Source: Nostoc sp. LEGE 06077
GTDB lineage: Bacteria > Cyanobacteriota > Cyanobacteriia > Cyanobacteriales > Nostocaceae
Assembly (NCBI RefSeq): GCF_015207705.1
Contig: NZ_JADEWI010000021.1
Span: forward strand, 24,629 to 88,628
Reading direction: 5' to 3'
Length of the DNA stretch: 64,000 nt
Part shown: one piece after another, positions 53,097 through 63,167 of the stretch
Layout: each line of letters opens with the position of its first letter
Numbering within the stretch: position 1 is the first letter of the stretch
Position numbers and translations under genes: made by a program
Notes under the pieces: model-generated
Seen by the model: the letters and a program-made list of their open reading frames with translations, nothing else
Database searches by the model: none
What the model was told of the DNA's origin: nothing

Positions 53097-53170
53097 ACCC
53101 GCGCAGGCGGGTTCAGTTTGTGTAGCTTGCGCCTTAGCGCAGGGCTATTTACCAAAAGTGGATGCACCCA
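53097..53170 (+). repeat. REP-like hairpins and dispersed repeat, copy 1
   Basis: Two hairpins lie in sequence: ACCCGC-GCAG-GCGGGT (53097-53112) and TGCGC-CTTA-GCGCA (53128-53141). The second runs into AGGGCTATTTACC and then AAAAGTGGATGCACCCA. Bases 53129-53170 align well with the reverse complement of 62778-62818 (shared CTTAGCGCA, GGCTATT, AAAGTGGATG and ACCCA blocks), so this is one copy of a dispersed family. Confidence 0.7.
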
Positions 53171-53201
53171 AGGAAATTTACCTAACTAAAACAAGCAATG
53201 C

Positions 53202-53309
53202 TAAGTAAGTCGGTGGGAAAAAGCAAAACTAAGTTAATAAAGGTAAACAAAGCTATAACCCTCCTACCTTGCCATAACGACAATTCTTAACATCGACCTA
53301 CTTATAAGT
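53202..53309 (-). repeat. MITE-like dispersed repeat, copy B
   Basis: The right part (53262-53309) is, in reverse complement, nearly identical to 25523-25570: both read TATAAGTAGGTCG(G/A)TGTTAA then (A/G)AATTGTCGTTATG(A/G)CAAGG. The left end AAGTAAGTCGGTGGGAAAAA is an imperfect inverted repeat of the right end, giving a miniature element of about 110 bases with no coding capacity. It ends 11 bases before the glycosyltransferase start codon. Confidence 0.72.
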
Positions 53310-53319
53310 ACTAAATAAC

Positions 53320-54807
53320 GTGAAAATATTTTTATTATTTAATCTCTTAATCCCTGCTACTTTTTTTATTTTTGCCATTAATTTTATGCCTATTAACCAG
53401 GTATTTCAATTTGATACCAGTGATGAAGGGATTGAATTAATTAAAGCTATTTTATATTTAGATGGATTTTCGATGTATACACAAGTTTGGAATGATCAAC
53501 CTCCTCTTTCAACAGTGATTTTAGGATTTTGGTTGAACTTGTTCGGAAAATCGATTTATTCTGCAAGACTTTTAACTTTGACCTACGCCACTATGCTGGT
53601 ATGGTCTTTCTCTCAGACACTCCGTTTATATTTGGGAAATTTTCTCGCAATTCTTGGGACTTTATTGTTAATAATTTCCTGTAATTTCCTCCGACTGAGT
53701 GTTTCTGTAATGATTGGTCTACCATCTTTAGCAATGGTCATGCTCTCAATTTTTATATTGAGTTTATATAAACATAATTTTTTGAAAAATCACTCTAAAC
53801 TTCTCATTCTCATATCAGGAGGATTTTTCGCATTTTCTTTACAAATAAAATTATTTACTGCTTTTATTATTCCTTTAATTATATTTGATTTATTTCTTTT
53901 CGATTTCCATAAACATGATCGCGAGCCCAAAAAATGGAGAATATTTTTAGCGCCTTTGTTATGGTTTGCTGCTTGTATAATTGTCTTCCTCATAATTGGT
54001 ATTGCCTGCAATTCTCTCAATTATGAACAATTACTTCAATCTCATTTAGATCACGAAACAACCACAGCTTTTTTAGCCAAAAATAGTCAAATTTTAACTT
54101 TATCATTTCTCTTGCAAGATTTTGATTATTTGCTTTTAGCTATTCTTGCAACTACAGTTATCATTCAAAAAAAACAATGGGAAAATTCTTTTCCAGTCAT
54201 TTGGCTCATCATCAGCTTTCTCGCTTTAATGAATCATCGACCAGTCTGGTATCATCATTACCTTTTAATGTCTATTCCCCTAACTTGGCTGGCTACCTAT
54301 GGATTAAAATTATCTCTAGGTTTTTTTCACCAAAAAAACTGGTACTCTAAATTTAAACTTGATAATTTCTCTCAAATCACGATTTCTTATTTAGCCGCAG
54401 TCTTGGTGATTTTCTCAATTATTGTCACTCCTGTTAAGTTAGGCGTAATTATTTTAGAAAATCATCAATATATACAGCAGAATAAAAATAATATTCAAAT
54501 TGTCGACATTCTCTTAAAACACAAAAAATATACTAAATGGCTGTTTACAGATTATCCAATTTATGCTTTTTATTCAGGCTTACCTGTTCCTCCAGAGATT
54601 GCTGTTTTATCCCACATCAGGATAGAATCTAAAAGTATAACTGCTGAAGAACTTATCTCGGTTTTACAGATTTATCATCCTGAGCAAGTTCTGTTATGTA
54701 AATCTAAAACTATTAATAACTATTTAATTGATTACCTGAATAAAAATTATTTAAAAACCTATCAAAATACTCGATGTAATCATTTTTTATTAAAGGGAAT
54801 ACCTTAG
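53320..54807 (+). CDS. Integral-membrane glycosyltransferase, GT39/ArnT-like
   Basis: The 495-residue protein has about ten transmembrane helices. The first extracytoplasmic loop has the GT-C acidic motif FDTSDEGIELIKAILYLDGF and then VWNDQPPLSTVILGFWLNLF, as in lipid-linked-sugar glycosyltransferases of the ArnT/PMT type. A loop motif HRPVWYHHYLLMSIPLTWLA follows later. The C-terminal 120 residues are soluble. It likely transfers a sugar from a polyprenyl phosphate carrier to a surface glycan or protein. The gene is clearly more A+T rich than the flanking urease genes and sits between ureF and ureG behind a miniature repeat element, which suggests a later insertion. The start is GTG. Confidence 0.83.
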   Translation: MKIFLLFNLLIPATFFIFAINFMPINQVFQFDTSDEGIELIKAILYLDGFSMYTQVWNDQPPLSTVILGFWLNLFGKSIYSARLLTLTYATMLVWSFSQTLRLYLGNFLAILGTLLLIISCNFLRLSVSVMIGLPSLAMVMLSIFILSLYKHNFLKNHSKLLILISGGFFAFSLQIKLFTAFIIPLIIFDLFLFDFHKHDREPKKWRIFLAPLLWFAACIIVFLIIGIACNSLNYEQLLQSHLDHETTTAFLAKNSQILTLSFLLQDFDYLLLAILATTVIIQKKQWENSFPVIWLIISFLALMNHRPVWYHHYLLMSIPLTWLATYGLKLSLGFFHQKNWYSKFKLDNFSQITISYLAAVLVIFSIIVTPVKLGVIILENHQYIQQNKNNIQIVDILLKHKKYTKWLFTDYPIYAFYSGLPVPPEIAVLSHIRIESKSITAEELISVLQIYHPEQVLLCKSKTINNYLIDYLNKNYLKTYQNTRCNHFLLKGIP

Positions 54808-54974
54808 TTGTCTAGTGAATCAACAACCTCAAGCTAGACGACAACACCAAGCGTTAGGCGGAATTTTAACACTTGTGTGTACACCCTAGCTTGTCAAGGG
54901 TAAAAACCAGAGAATGTGCAACTTAAACGCACACCAACTTAGTTATTTAGCGTTTGACCATTGATTTTAAACTT

Positions 54975-55571
54975 ATGACCGCATTTAGAGTAGGTGTTGC
55001 TGGCCCTGTAGGTTCGGGAAAGACGGCTTTAGTGGATGCTTTATGTAAGGCGTTGCGCGATCGCTATCATCTTGCTGTGGTGACGAATGATATTTATACT
55101 CAGGAGGACGCACAGTTTTTGGTGCGTTCTCAGGCTTTAGCCAGCGATCGCATTTTGGGTGTAGAAACTGGTGGCTGTCCCCATACGGCGATTCGGGAAG
55201 ATGCTTCAATGAATTTAGCTGCAATTGAACAGTTAGAAGAGCGTTTTGATAATTTAGATTTAGTCTTTTTAGAAAGCGGTGGAGATAATTTAGCCGCTAC
55301 CTTCAGCCCCGAATTAGTCGATTTAACTATCTATGTTATTGATGTGGCTGCTGGCGATAAAATTCCCCGTAAAGGTGGGCCAGGAATTACCAAGTCTGAT
55401 TTATTGGTTATTAATAAAATTGACCTTGCACCATTCGTTGGTGCAGATTTAAGCGTAATGGAACGAGATGCAAAAAAAATGCGTGGTGATAAACCTTTTA
55501 TCTTTACTAATTTAAAAACTCAATCAGGACTAGCTGATGTAATTATTTTTGTTAGTAAACATATTGGTTAA
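54975..55571 (+). CDS. ureG: Urease accessory GTPase UreG
   Basis: The protein is 198 residues. The P-loop is at the very start ([20 protein letters not shown]), then [20 protein letters not shown], the metal-site CPH motif in [40 protein letters not shown], and the guanine motif in [15 protein letters not shown]. It powers nickel insertion into urease with UreE and UreF. The ATG at 54975 is chosen; the upstream TTG at 54954 would add seven residues. The urease structural genes are not in the window. Confidence 0.96.
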   Translation: MTAFRVGVAGPVGSGKTALVDALCKALRDRYHLAVVTNDIYTQEDAQFLVRSQALASDRILGVETGGCPHTAIREDASMNLAAIEQLEERFDNLDLVFLESGGDNLAATFSPELVDLTIYVIDVAAGDKIPRKGGPGITKSDLLVINKIDLAPFVGADLSVMERDAKKMRGDKPFIFTNLKTQSGLADVIIFVSKHIG

Positions 55572-56032
55572 AAATTTTACCTTTTTTAATTTATCAATAC
55601 GTCAGCACAAACTAACTCTGCGTTACGTTGCGCCCCTTTACGTTGAAAAACCTCTCAAAATACCAGATTTGTCTTTTTTTGCCCTCTATCTTACGTTAGA
55701 TAGAAAGAATATCTTCCTCGTCCTAAAGTGAACTAAATTATAGAGTTAAAATAATTGATAGCAATTAATAATTAATCTGGTATCTTAAAAATGATTTTTA
55801 ACTATCTTCAGCCAGAGTTTAGTTAGAAATTAGTAAAAAAATTCTATTCTTACAAGACAAGCATCAACTTACCCATCCAAGACAGCTAAGTTTCTGTAGT
55901 AGATGTCTTGATTCGCAGTGATTCTTAAATAATTTGAATTGCATAATGACGCTATTAAACAGCAGCAGTGTGTAATAGCCCAAATTAGTTTCCGCCAGCA
56001 GACTACAAAACTAATCTCAACCCCCCAAGGAT
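55572..56032. other. 461-base gap before the poly-HAMP kinase
   Basis: The gap is A+T rich with no convincing gene. A short frame following the ureG stop has no ribosome site. The gap must hold the promoter of the giant kinase. A good Shine-Dalgarno (AAGGA) is at 56027-56031. I see no terminator with a T run after ureG. Confidence 0.45.
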
Positions 56033-59000
56033 ATGGCAATGGCAACCGAACAGTTAACCAGAGAAAGCGACAATCTTGATTTAAAACAACTGTTAAAAAC
56101 CCTAACTGCTGTTAAAAAAGGTGATTTTTCTGTACGGATGTCTGTAGACCAAACTGGTCTGGCGGGGAAAATAGCCGACACGCTCAACGATATTATTGAT
56201 CAGAATGAGCGGATGGCATTGGAACTACAGCGCATTGGTAATGTTGTTGGCAAAGATGGCAAAATTACCGAACGCGCCTCCTTGGGAACTGTGCGCGGTT
56301 CTTGGTCAGATTGTGTAAATTCTGTCAATACTCTAATTACAGATTTAGTTCAACCCACAGCGGAGACTACACGGGTAATTCGGGCGGTAGCGAATGGGGA
56401 TTTATCCCAAACCATCCCGACAGAAATTGATGGTAAAGCCCTCAAGGGTGAGTTTCTGCAAACGGCAAATATTGTCAACACAATGGTAGATCGGTTGGGT
56501 TCCTTCGCTAGTGAAGTAACCAGAGTCGCGCGGGAAGTGGGAACGGAAGGGAAATTAGGCGTACAAGCAGAAGTGCGGGGTGTGGCGGGTACATGGAAAG
56601 ACCTCACCGACAACGTGAATTTGATGGCGGGGAATTTGACAGGACAAGTACGAAATATTGCGGAAGTTGCAACAGCGATCGCTAATGGTGATTTATCGAA
56701 GAAAATTACTGTTAATGTCAAAGGCGAAATTCTCGAACTGAAAAACACCGTCAACACAATGGTGGATCAGTTGAATTCCTTCGCGTCGGAAGTTACAAGG
56801 GTAGCGAGGGAAGTGGGAACGGAAGGTAAATTAGGCGTACAAGCCGAAGTGCGAGGGGTGGCGGGAACTTGGAAAGACCTCACCGATAACGTGAACTTGA
56901 TGGCGGGAAATTTGACAGGACAAGTACGAAATATTGCGGAAGTTGCAACAGCGATCGCTAATGGTGATTTATCGAAGAAAATTACTGTAGATGTGAAGGG
57001 CGAAATTCTCGAACTGAAGAACACTATTAACATCATGGTGGATCAACTCAGTTCCTTTGTGTCTGAAGTAACCAGGGTGGCGCGGGAAGTCGGAAGTGAA
57101 GGAAAACTGGGTGTACAAGCAGATGTCAAAGGTGTGGCGGGGACGTGGAAGGATTTGACTGACAGCGTGAATTTCATGGCGGGAAGTTTGACAGCCCAGG
57201 TACGCAACATCGCCGAAGTAACAACAGCGGTGGCGAATGGTGACTTGTCGAAGAAAATCACCGTGGATGTGAAGGGTGAAATTCTGGAGTTGAAGAACAC
57301 TATTAATACAATGGTGGATCAGTTAAATTCCTTTGCGTCGGAAGTAACCAGGGTGGCGCGGGAAGTGGGGACGGAAGGAAAACTCGGTGTCCAAGCCGAA
57401 GTCCGGGGTGTGGCGGGAACCTGGAAAGACCTCACCGACAATGTGAATTTAATGGCGGGGAATTTGACAGGACAGGTACGAAATATTGCGGAAGTTGCAA
57501 CGGCGATCGCTAATGGTGACTTGTCGAAGAAAATTACTGTAGATGTGAAGGGTGAGATTTTTGAGTTGAAAAACACCATCAATATCATGGTGGATCAACT
57601 CAGTTCCTTTGCATCAGAAGTAACTAGGGTGGCGCGAGAAGTAGGAAGTGAAGGAAAACTCGGCGTACAAGCAGATGTTCGGGGTGTAGCGGGTACATGG
57701 AAGGATTTGACAGACAGTGTGAATTTCATGGCGGGAAGTTTAACAGCCCAGGTACGCAACATCGCAGAAGTGACGACGGCGGTGGCGAATGGGGACTTGT
57801 CGAAGAAAATCACTGTGGATGTGAAGGGTGAAATTTTAGAGTTGAAGAACACTATCAATACAATGGTGGATCAACTTAACTCCTTTGCCTCGGAAGTAAC
57901 GCGGGTGGCGCGAGAGGTAGGAAGTGAAGGGAAATTGGGCGTACAAGCCGAAGTGAGAGGGGTGGCGGGTACGTGGAAAGACTTGACAGACTCGGTGAAC
58001 TTCATGGCGGGAAGCTTGACAGCCCAGGTACGGAACATCGCGGATGTGACGACAGCGGTGGCGAATGGTGACTTGTCTAAGAAAATCACTGTGGATGTAA
58101 AAGGGGAAATTCTGGAGTTGAAAAACACAATTAATACAATGGTGGATCAACTCAGTTCCTTTGCATCAGAAGTAACCAGGGTAGCCCGTGAAGTGGGAAC
58201 GGAAGGGAAACTCGGCGTACAAGCAGAAGTCCGCGGTGTGGCGGGGACTTGGAAAGACTTGACAGGTGCGGTAAATATGATGGCGGGTAACCTCACCGAC
58301 CAAGTACGTAGTATAGCGGAAGTTGCCACAGCGATCGCCAATGGTGACTTATCCAAAAAAATCACCGTCCAAGTTAAAGGTGAAATTTTAGAGTTGAAAA
58401 ACACTATCAATATTATGGTGGATCAACTCAACTCCTTTGCTAGTGAAGTAACGCGGGTGGCGCGGGAGGTAGGAAGTGAAGGTAAGTTAGGTGTCCAAGC
58501 CGATGTCAAAGGTGTGGCGGGGACTTGGAAAGATTTAACCGACTCTGTGAATTTCATGGCGGGAAGTTTGACAGCCCAAGTACGCAACATCGCCGCAGTG
58601 ACAACGGCGGTGGCGAATGGCGACTTATCCAAGAAAATCTCTGTGGATGTGAAAGGGGAAATTCTCGAACTGAAAAACACCGTCAACACAATGGTGGATC
58701 AACTTAATTCCTTCGCCAGTGAAGTAACGCGGGTGGCGCGTGAGGTGGGAACGGAAGGAAAATTGGGCGTACAAGCAGAAGTAAAAGGCGTTGCGGGAAC
58801 TTGGAAAGACCTCACTGACTCAGTGAACTTCATGGCGGGAAGCTTGACAGCCCAGGTGCGGAACATTGCAGACGTAACAACGGCGGTGGCAAATGGCGAC
58901 TTGTCCAAAAAAATCACCGTGGATGTCAAAGGGGAAATTCTCGAACTGAAAAACACTATTAATACAATGGTGGATCAACTTAATTCCTTCGCTAGTGAAG

Positions 59001-62000
59001 TAACGCGGGTAGCGCGGGAGGTGGGAACGGAAGGAAAACTCGGTGTCCAAGCCTACGTTCGAGGGGTTGGTGGTACGTGGAAAGACCTCACTGACAATGT
59101 AAATTCGATGGCGGGTAACTTGACAGCCCAGGTGCGGAATATCGCCGAAGTAACTAAAGCGGTGGCGAATGGCGACTTGTCGAAGAAAATTACCGTGGAT
59201 GTGAAGGGTGAAATTCTCGACTTGAAGAACACTATTAATACAATGGTGGATCAACTCAGTTCTTTTGCATCTGAGGTAACGCGGGTGGCGCGAGAAGTGG
59301 GAACGGAAGGGAAATTAGGCGGTCAAGCTGTGGTACAAGGTGTCGCCGGAACGTGGAAAGATTTAACAGACAATGTAAACTCGATGGCGGGTAACTTAAC
59401 CGCCCAGGTGCGAGGAATTGCGCGAGTTGTCACCGCCGTGGCGAATGGTGACTTGAAGCGCAAACTAATGTTAGATGCGAAGGGGGAAATTGAAACCTTA
59501 GCAGAAACCATCAATGAAATGATTGATACCCTAGCGACCTTCGCCAATCAAGTAACAACCGTTGCGCGCGAAGTGGGAATTGAAGGAAAACTCGGTGGTC
59601 AAGCGAGGGTACCAGGAGCGGCGGGAACCTGGAAAGACTTGACAGACAACGTAAACGAACTGGCGGCGACACTGACAACTCAGTTACGAGCGATCGCGGA
59701 AGTAGCAACAGCGGTAACAAAAGGCGACTTAACTCGGTCAATTTCCGTGGAAGCACTAGGAGAGGTGGCAATCCTCAAAGACAACATCAACCAGATGATT
59801 GCCAATTTGCGCGAAACAACCCAAAAGAACACCGAACAAGACTGGTTAAAGACCAACCTCGCCAAATTTACCCGAATGCTGCAAGGTCAGCGGGACTTAG
59901 AAACCGTCTCCAAATTAATTCTCTCGGAACTTGCACCATTAGTAGGCGCACAACATGGCGTATTCTACTTAATGGATGCAGGCGAACAACAACAGGCTTA
60001 TCTGAAATTACTCAGCAGTTACGCATACCGCGAACGCAAACATTTAGCAAATCGCTTCCACTTGGGCGAAGGTTTGGTAGGACAATGCGCTTTGGAAAAA
60101 GAGCGAATTTTGTTAACCGAAGTCCCGGTGGATTATGTCAAAATTAGTTCTGGTTTGGGTGAATCAGCCCCACTCAACGCTGTAGTTTTACCAGTTCTCT
60201 TTGAAGGACAAGTCACAGCCGTCATTGAACTCGCTTCCTTCCGCCGCTTTAGTGAGATTCACTTAACATTCTTCGACCAACTCACCGAAAGTATTGCGAT
60301 CGTTCTCAACACCATCGCTGCTTCCATGCGTACCGAAGAATTACTCAAACAGTCCCAATCTTTAGCCGAAGAACTGCAAACCCAGCAAAACGAACTCAAA
60401 GAAACCAACAAACGCCTCGAACAACAAGCGCAATCCCTGAAGACTTCCGAAGATTTACTCAGAACACAACAAGAAGAACTCCAACAAACCAACGCCGAAC
60501 TCGAAGAAAAAGCCGAGTTGTTGGCGCAGCAAAAGAAAGAAGTTGAATGGAAAAACCGCGAAATTGAACAAGCCAGACTTTCTTTAGAAGAAAAAGCAGC
60601 CCAACTCGCCCTATCATCCAAATACAAATCAGAATTTCTGGCGAATATGTCCCATGAACTGCGGACACCGTTAAACAGCCTGTTAATTTTGGCGAAGTTG
60701 TTGACAGATAACATTGATGGGAATCTCAGCACCAAACAAGTGGAATACAGCCGCACCATTTACTCTGCGGGAAATGACTTGTTAGCGTTGATTAATGACA
60801 TTTTAGATTTGGCGAAAATTGAATCGGGAACCATGTCTATTGATATGTCCCAAATGTTAGTTACAGATTTGCGAGATCAGACAGACCGCACCTTCCGCCA
60901 AATCGCTCAAGATAAAGGACTCAATTTCAACATTGAATTAACTCCAGAACTACCCAAAGCGGTTTACACCGACCCCAAACGCTTACAACAAGTCATCAAA
61001 AATCTCCTTTCCAACGCTTTTAAATTTACAGACCGGGGTGAAGTCCGCTTACGCATCGAAGTCGCCAAGCAAGGATGGAGTATTAATCAAGAAGCCTTGA
61101 ACCGCGCCCCGATAGTAGTTGCCTTTTCTGTCATCGATACAGGGATTGGCATTGCCCCGGAAAAGCAAAAAGTGATTTTTGAAGCATTTCAACAAGCCGA
61201 TGGCACGACCAGCCGCAAATATGGCGGTACAGGCTTGGGCTTATCCATCAGCCGAGAAATTGCTCGTCTGTTTGGCGGCGAAATTACCCTAGTGAGTAGC
61301 CTCACTCAAGGTAGTACATTTACCTTCTACTTGCCACAATTCAATTCAGACTCAGCATTCATCACACCAGAATCGACATCTCAGTTAGTTGCCATTCAGC
61401 CATCAAAACTTACTACTCCAGGCTCAACTACCACAACAAAAAGTGACTTGCAGCCAATCGAGGTAGCCAATACCCCCTCCTCGCCAATACAGTGGCTTCT
61501 ATCCACTCCCCATGCGCCAGTTCTCGAAGACGATCGCATTGATATTCAAAATGGCGATCGCGTCTTGTTAATTGTCGAAGATGACATTCATTTTGCCCGT
61601 ATCCTCTTGGAAATGGCACAACAGCAAGGATTCAAAGTCGTCGCCGCCCAAAGTGGTAGTAATGGTTTAGCATTAGCCCAGCAATTCCAGCCTGTGGGCA
61701 TTTTACTTGATATCCGCCTGCCAGATATGGACGGTTGGACGGTGCTAGATCGCTTAAAACATGACGCAAATACCCGTCATATTCCTGTACATATCATGAC
61801 TGTCGAAGAAGGTAAACGACGGAGTTTGCAACTAGGCGCATTAGCATATTTACAAAAACCAGCCAGCAGCGAAAGTATATCGGAGGCTTTAAACAAAATC
61901 AAAGGTTTTGTGGAACGACGGGTGAAAAATTTATTAGTGGTGGAAGATGACGACACTCAACGCCATAGCATTGTCGAGTTAATTGGTAATAGCGATGTCG

Positions 62001-62728
62001 CCACTACCGCCGTCGCCACTGGTGCAGAAGCCTTAGAGGCGATTATTTCTCAACAATTTGATTGTCTGGTGCTAGATTTGGGTCTACCCGATATGAATGG
62101 GTTTGAACTGCTTCAGCAAATTAAGCAGCAGCCCAATGGTGAATCTTTACCCATCATTATTTACACTGGCATTGAGTTAAATAAAGCCCAAGAAGCCGAA
62201 CTACGAAGGATTACAGAAACAATCATCGTCAAAGATGTGCGATCGCCTGAACGTTTGCTGGATGAAACCACATTGTTCTTGCACCGCGTTCAAGCCGCTT
62301 TACCAGAACCCAAACGGCAAATACTCGAACAACTCCAATCTCGTGACTACATCTTGACGAATAAAAAAGTCTTAATTATTGATGACGATGTACGAAATAT
62401 CTTTGCCCTCACAAGTATGCTAGAGCGTTATCAGATGCAGGTGATCTATGCAGAAAATGGCAGAGATGGCATCAATATGTTAGAGACTACACAAGATATT
62501 GATGTGGTGTTAATGGATGTAATGATGCCGGAAATGGATGGTTACGAAACAACCCGCTTAATCCGCCAAAACAACCGATTCGTAACTTTGCCAATTATTG
62601 CCCTCACCGCCAAAGCCATGCAAGGCGATCGCGAAAAGTGCATCGAATCCGGCGCATCAGATTACATCACCAAACCCGTAGATATTGAACAGTTACTTTC
62701 TTTATTGCGTGTTTGGTTATATCGGTAA
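56033..62728 (+). CDS. Giant cytosolic poly-HAMP hybrid histidine kinase with GAF and three receivers
   Basis: The protein is 2231 residues without a transmembrane helix. Residues 1-156 are HAMP-like. Residues 157-1260 are twelve tandem 92-residue units, each starting [14 protein letters not shown] and holding a HAMP pair ([27 protein letters not shown]). A GAF domain (about 1275-1425), a coiled coil (1425-1530), HisKA with His 1541 ([10 protein letters not shown]), HATPase ([11 protein letters not shown] near 1657; [10 protein letters not shown]) and three receivers follow. Receiver phospho-Asp residues are near 1893 ([11 protein letters not shown]), 2015 ([11 protein letters not shown]) and 2162 ([11 protein letters not shown]). 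Poly-HAMP soluble hybrid kinases are known in fungi (group III, Nik1/Os-1, osmostress and dicarboximide response) and in some bacteria. An ATG six bases later has better spacing from the AAGGA site. Confidence 0.93.
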   Translation: MAMATEQLTRESDNLDLKQLLKTLTAVKKGDFSVRMSVDQTGLAGKIADTLNDIIDQNERMALELQRIGNVVGKDGKITERASLGTVRGSWSDCVNSVNTLITDLVQPTAETTRVIRAVANGDLSQTIPTEIDGKALKGEFLQTANIVNTMVDRLGSFASEVTRVAREVGTEGKLGVQAEVRGVAGTWKDLTDNVNLMAGNLTGQVRNIAEVATAIANGDLSKKITVNVKGEILELKNTVNTMVDQLNSFASEVTRVAREVGTEGKLGVQAEVRGVAGTWKDLTDNVNLMAGNLTGQVRNIAEVATAIANGDLSKKITVDVKGEILELKNTINIMVDQLSSFVSEVTRVAREVGSEGKLGVQADVKGVAGTWKDLTDSVNFMAGSLTAQVRNIAEVTTAVANGDLSKKITVDVKGEILELKNTINTMVDQLNSFASEVTRVAREVGTEGKLGVQAEVRGVAGTWKDLTDNVNLMAGNLTGQVRNIAEVATAIANGDLSKKITVDVKGEIFELKNTINIMVDQLSSFASEVTRVAREVGSEGKLGVQADVRGVAGTWKDLTDSVNFMAGSLTAQVRNIAEVTTAVANGDLSKKITVDVKGEILELKNTINTMVDQLNSFASEVTRVAREVGSEGKLGVQAEVRGVAGTWKDLTDSVNFMAGSLTAQVRNIADVTTAVANGDLSKKITVDVKGEILELKNTINTMVDQLSSFASEVTRVAREVGTEGKLGVQAEVRGVAGTWKDLTGAVNMMAGNLTDQVRSIAEVATAIANGDLSKKITVQVKGEILELKNTINIMVDQLNSFASEVTRVAREVGSEGKLGVQADVKGVAGTWKDLTDSVNFMAGSLTAQVRNIAAVTTAVANGDLSKKISVDVKGEILELKNTVNTMVDQLNSFASEVTRVAREVGTEGKLGVQAEVKGVAGTWKDLTDSVNFMAGSLTAQVRNIADVTTAVANGDLSKKITVDVKGEILELKNTINTMVDQLNSFASEVTRVAREVGTEGKLGVQAYVRGVGGTWKDLTDNVNSMAGNLTAQVRNIAEVTKAVANGDLSKKITVDVKGEILDLKNTINTMVDQLSSFASEVTRVAREVGTEGKLGGQAVVQGVAGTWKDLTDNVNSMAGNLTAQVRGIARVVTAVANGDLKRKLMLDAKGEIETLAETINEMIDTLATFANQVTTVAREVGIEGKLGGQARVPGAAGTWKDLTDNVNELAATLTTQLRAIAEVATAVTKGDLTRSISVEALGEVAILKDNINQMIANLRETTQKNTEQDWLKTNLAKFTRMLQGQRDLETVSKLILSELAPLVGAQHGVFYLMDAGEQQQAYLKLLSSYAYRERKHLANRFHLGEGLVGQCALEKERILLTEVPVDYVKISSGLGESAPLNAVVLPVLFEGQVTAVIELASFRRFSEIHLTFFDQLTESIAIVLNTIAASMRTEELLKQSQSLAEELQTQQNELKETNKRLEQQAQSLKTSEDLLRTQQEELQQTNAELEEKAELLAQQKKEVEWKNREIEQARLSLEEKAAQLALSSKYKSEFLANMSHELRTPLNSLLILAKLLTDNIDGNLSTKQVEYSRTIYSAGNDLLALINDILDLAKIESGTMSIDMSQMLVTDLRDQTDRTFRQIAQDKGLNFNIELTPELPKAVYTDPKRLQQVIKNLLSNAFKFTDRGEVRLRIEVAKQGWSINQEALNRAPIVVAFSVIDTGIGIAPEKQKVIFEAFQQADGTTSRKYGGTGLGLSISREIARLFGGEITLVSSLTQGSTFTFYLPQFNSDSAFITPESTSQLVAIQPSKLTTPGSTTTTKSDLQPIEVANTPSSPIQWLLSTPHAPVLEDDRIDIQNGDRVLLIVEDDIHFARILLEMAQQQGFKVVAAQSGSNGLALAQQFQPVGILLDIRLPDMDGWTVLDRLKHDANTRHIPVHIMTVEEGKRRSLQLGALAYLQKPASSESISEALNKIKGFVERRVKNLLVVEDDDTQRHSIVELIGNSDVATTAVATGAEALEAIISQQFDCLVLDLGLPDMNGFELLQQIKQQPNGESLPIIIYTGIELNKAQEAELRRITETIIVKDVRSPERLLDETTLFLHRVQAALPEPKRQILEQLQSRDYILTNKKVLIIDDDVRNIFALTSMLERYQMQVIYAENGRDGINMLETTQDIDVVLMDVMMPEMDGYETTRLIRQNNRFVTLPIIALTAKAMQGDREKCIESGASDYITKPVDIEQLLSLLRVWLYR

Positions 62729-62777
62729 ACTAACAGTAGAAACACAGCAGCGTTGTTAAAGTTACTCATCAACCGTG

Positions 62778-62818
62778 TGGGTACATCCACTTTCGGCGAA
62801 TAGCCGTGCGCTAAGTGC
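62778..62818 (-). repeat. Dispersed repeat, copy 2
   Basis: In reverse complement this reads GCACTTAGCGCACGGCTATT, CGCCGAAAGTGGATG and TACCCA. It matches the repeat at 53129-53170 with a few substitutions. It lies in the gap between the kinase and the DUF6887 gene. Internal symmetry around GCGCTAAGTGC is partial. Confidence 0.65.
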
Positions 62819-62836
62819 CAAATGGAGATACGAAGA

Positions 62837-63037
62837 ATGACAAAACCAAACTTTGCAGCAATGAGTAAATCTGAGTTGAAAGCTTATCTGTTAAAACATC
62901 GCAACGATACTGAAGCTTTTCACGCTTTGATGGATAAAATCACATCTGAGCCGAATCAAACATTTTATACATTTGAAGAGGTAGAAAAGCTAGAAGAACT
63001 GATTGAAGATAGAAGGCGTTTTCAAGAAAATAGTTAG
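62837..63037 (+). CDS. Small DUF6887-like protein
   Basis: The 66-residue protein starts MTKPNFAAMSKSELKAYLLK and continues with HRNDTEAFHALMDKITSEPN, then a helical acidic end (VEKLEELIEDRRRFQ). It resembles a family of small cyanobacterial proteins (DUF6887) commonly paired with DUF6888, but I see no partner here. The ATG at 62837 is preferred to one 15 bases upstream because the family starts at MTKPNF. The function is unknown; genes of this size and expansion are often suspected toxin-antitoxin components, without proof here. Confidence 0.7.
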   Translation: MTKPNFAAMSKSELKAYLLKHRNDTEAFHALMDKITSEPNQTFYTFEEVEKLEELIEDRRRFQENS

Positions 63038-63111
63038 TATAAAAACTGTAGTAAAAATGTATGTTGGGTAAAGCAATATAGCAGTCCGATTTTATTTTTG
63101 AAAAAATCTAA

Positions 63112-63139
63112 GTAGGGGCGAACGGCCGTTCGCCCCTAC
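63112..63139. repeat. Perfect 28-bp palindrome (REP-like)
   Basis: GTAGGGGCGAACGG is followed directly by its exact reverse complement CCGTTCGCCCCTAC. From memory, this and near variants are one of the most frequent intergenic palindromes in Nostoc-type genomes. It lies 28 bases before the first CRISPR repeat. The rest of the gap 63038-63167 shows nothing else. Confidence 0.9.
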
Positions 63140-63167
63140 CGTTGGGGAACATTGCGATCGCTTGTTC

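Noticed and set aside
54985..55224. Minus-strand frame of 79 codons within ureG
   Set aside because: Antisense shadow of a well-conserved gene.
56350..59865. Series of minus-strand frames of 60-166 codons under the HAMP array
   Set aside because: They repeat with the 276-base unit of the kinase gene and mirror its codon pattern; none has its own start signals.
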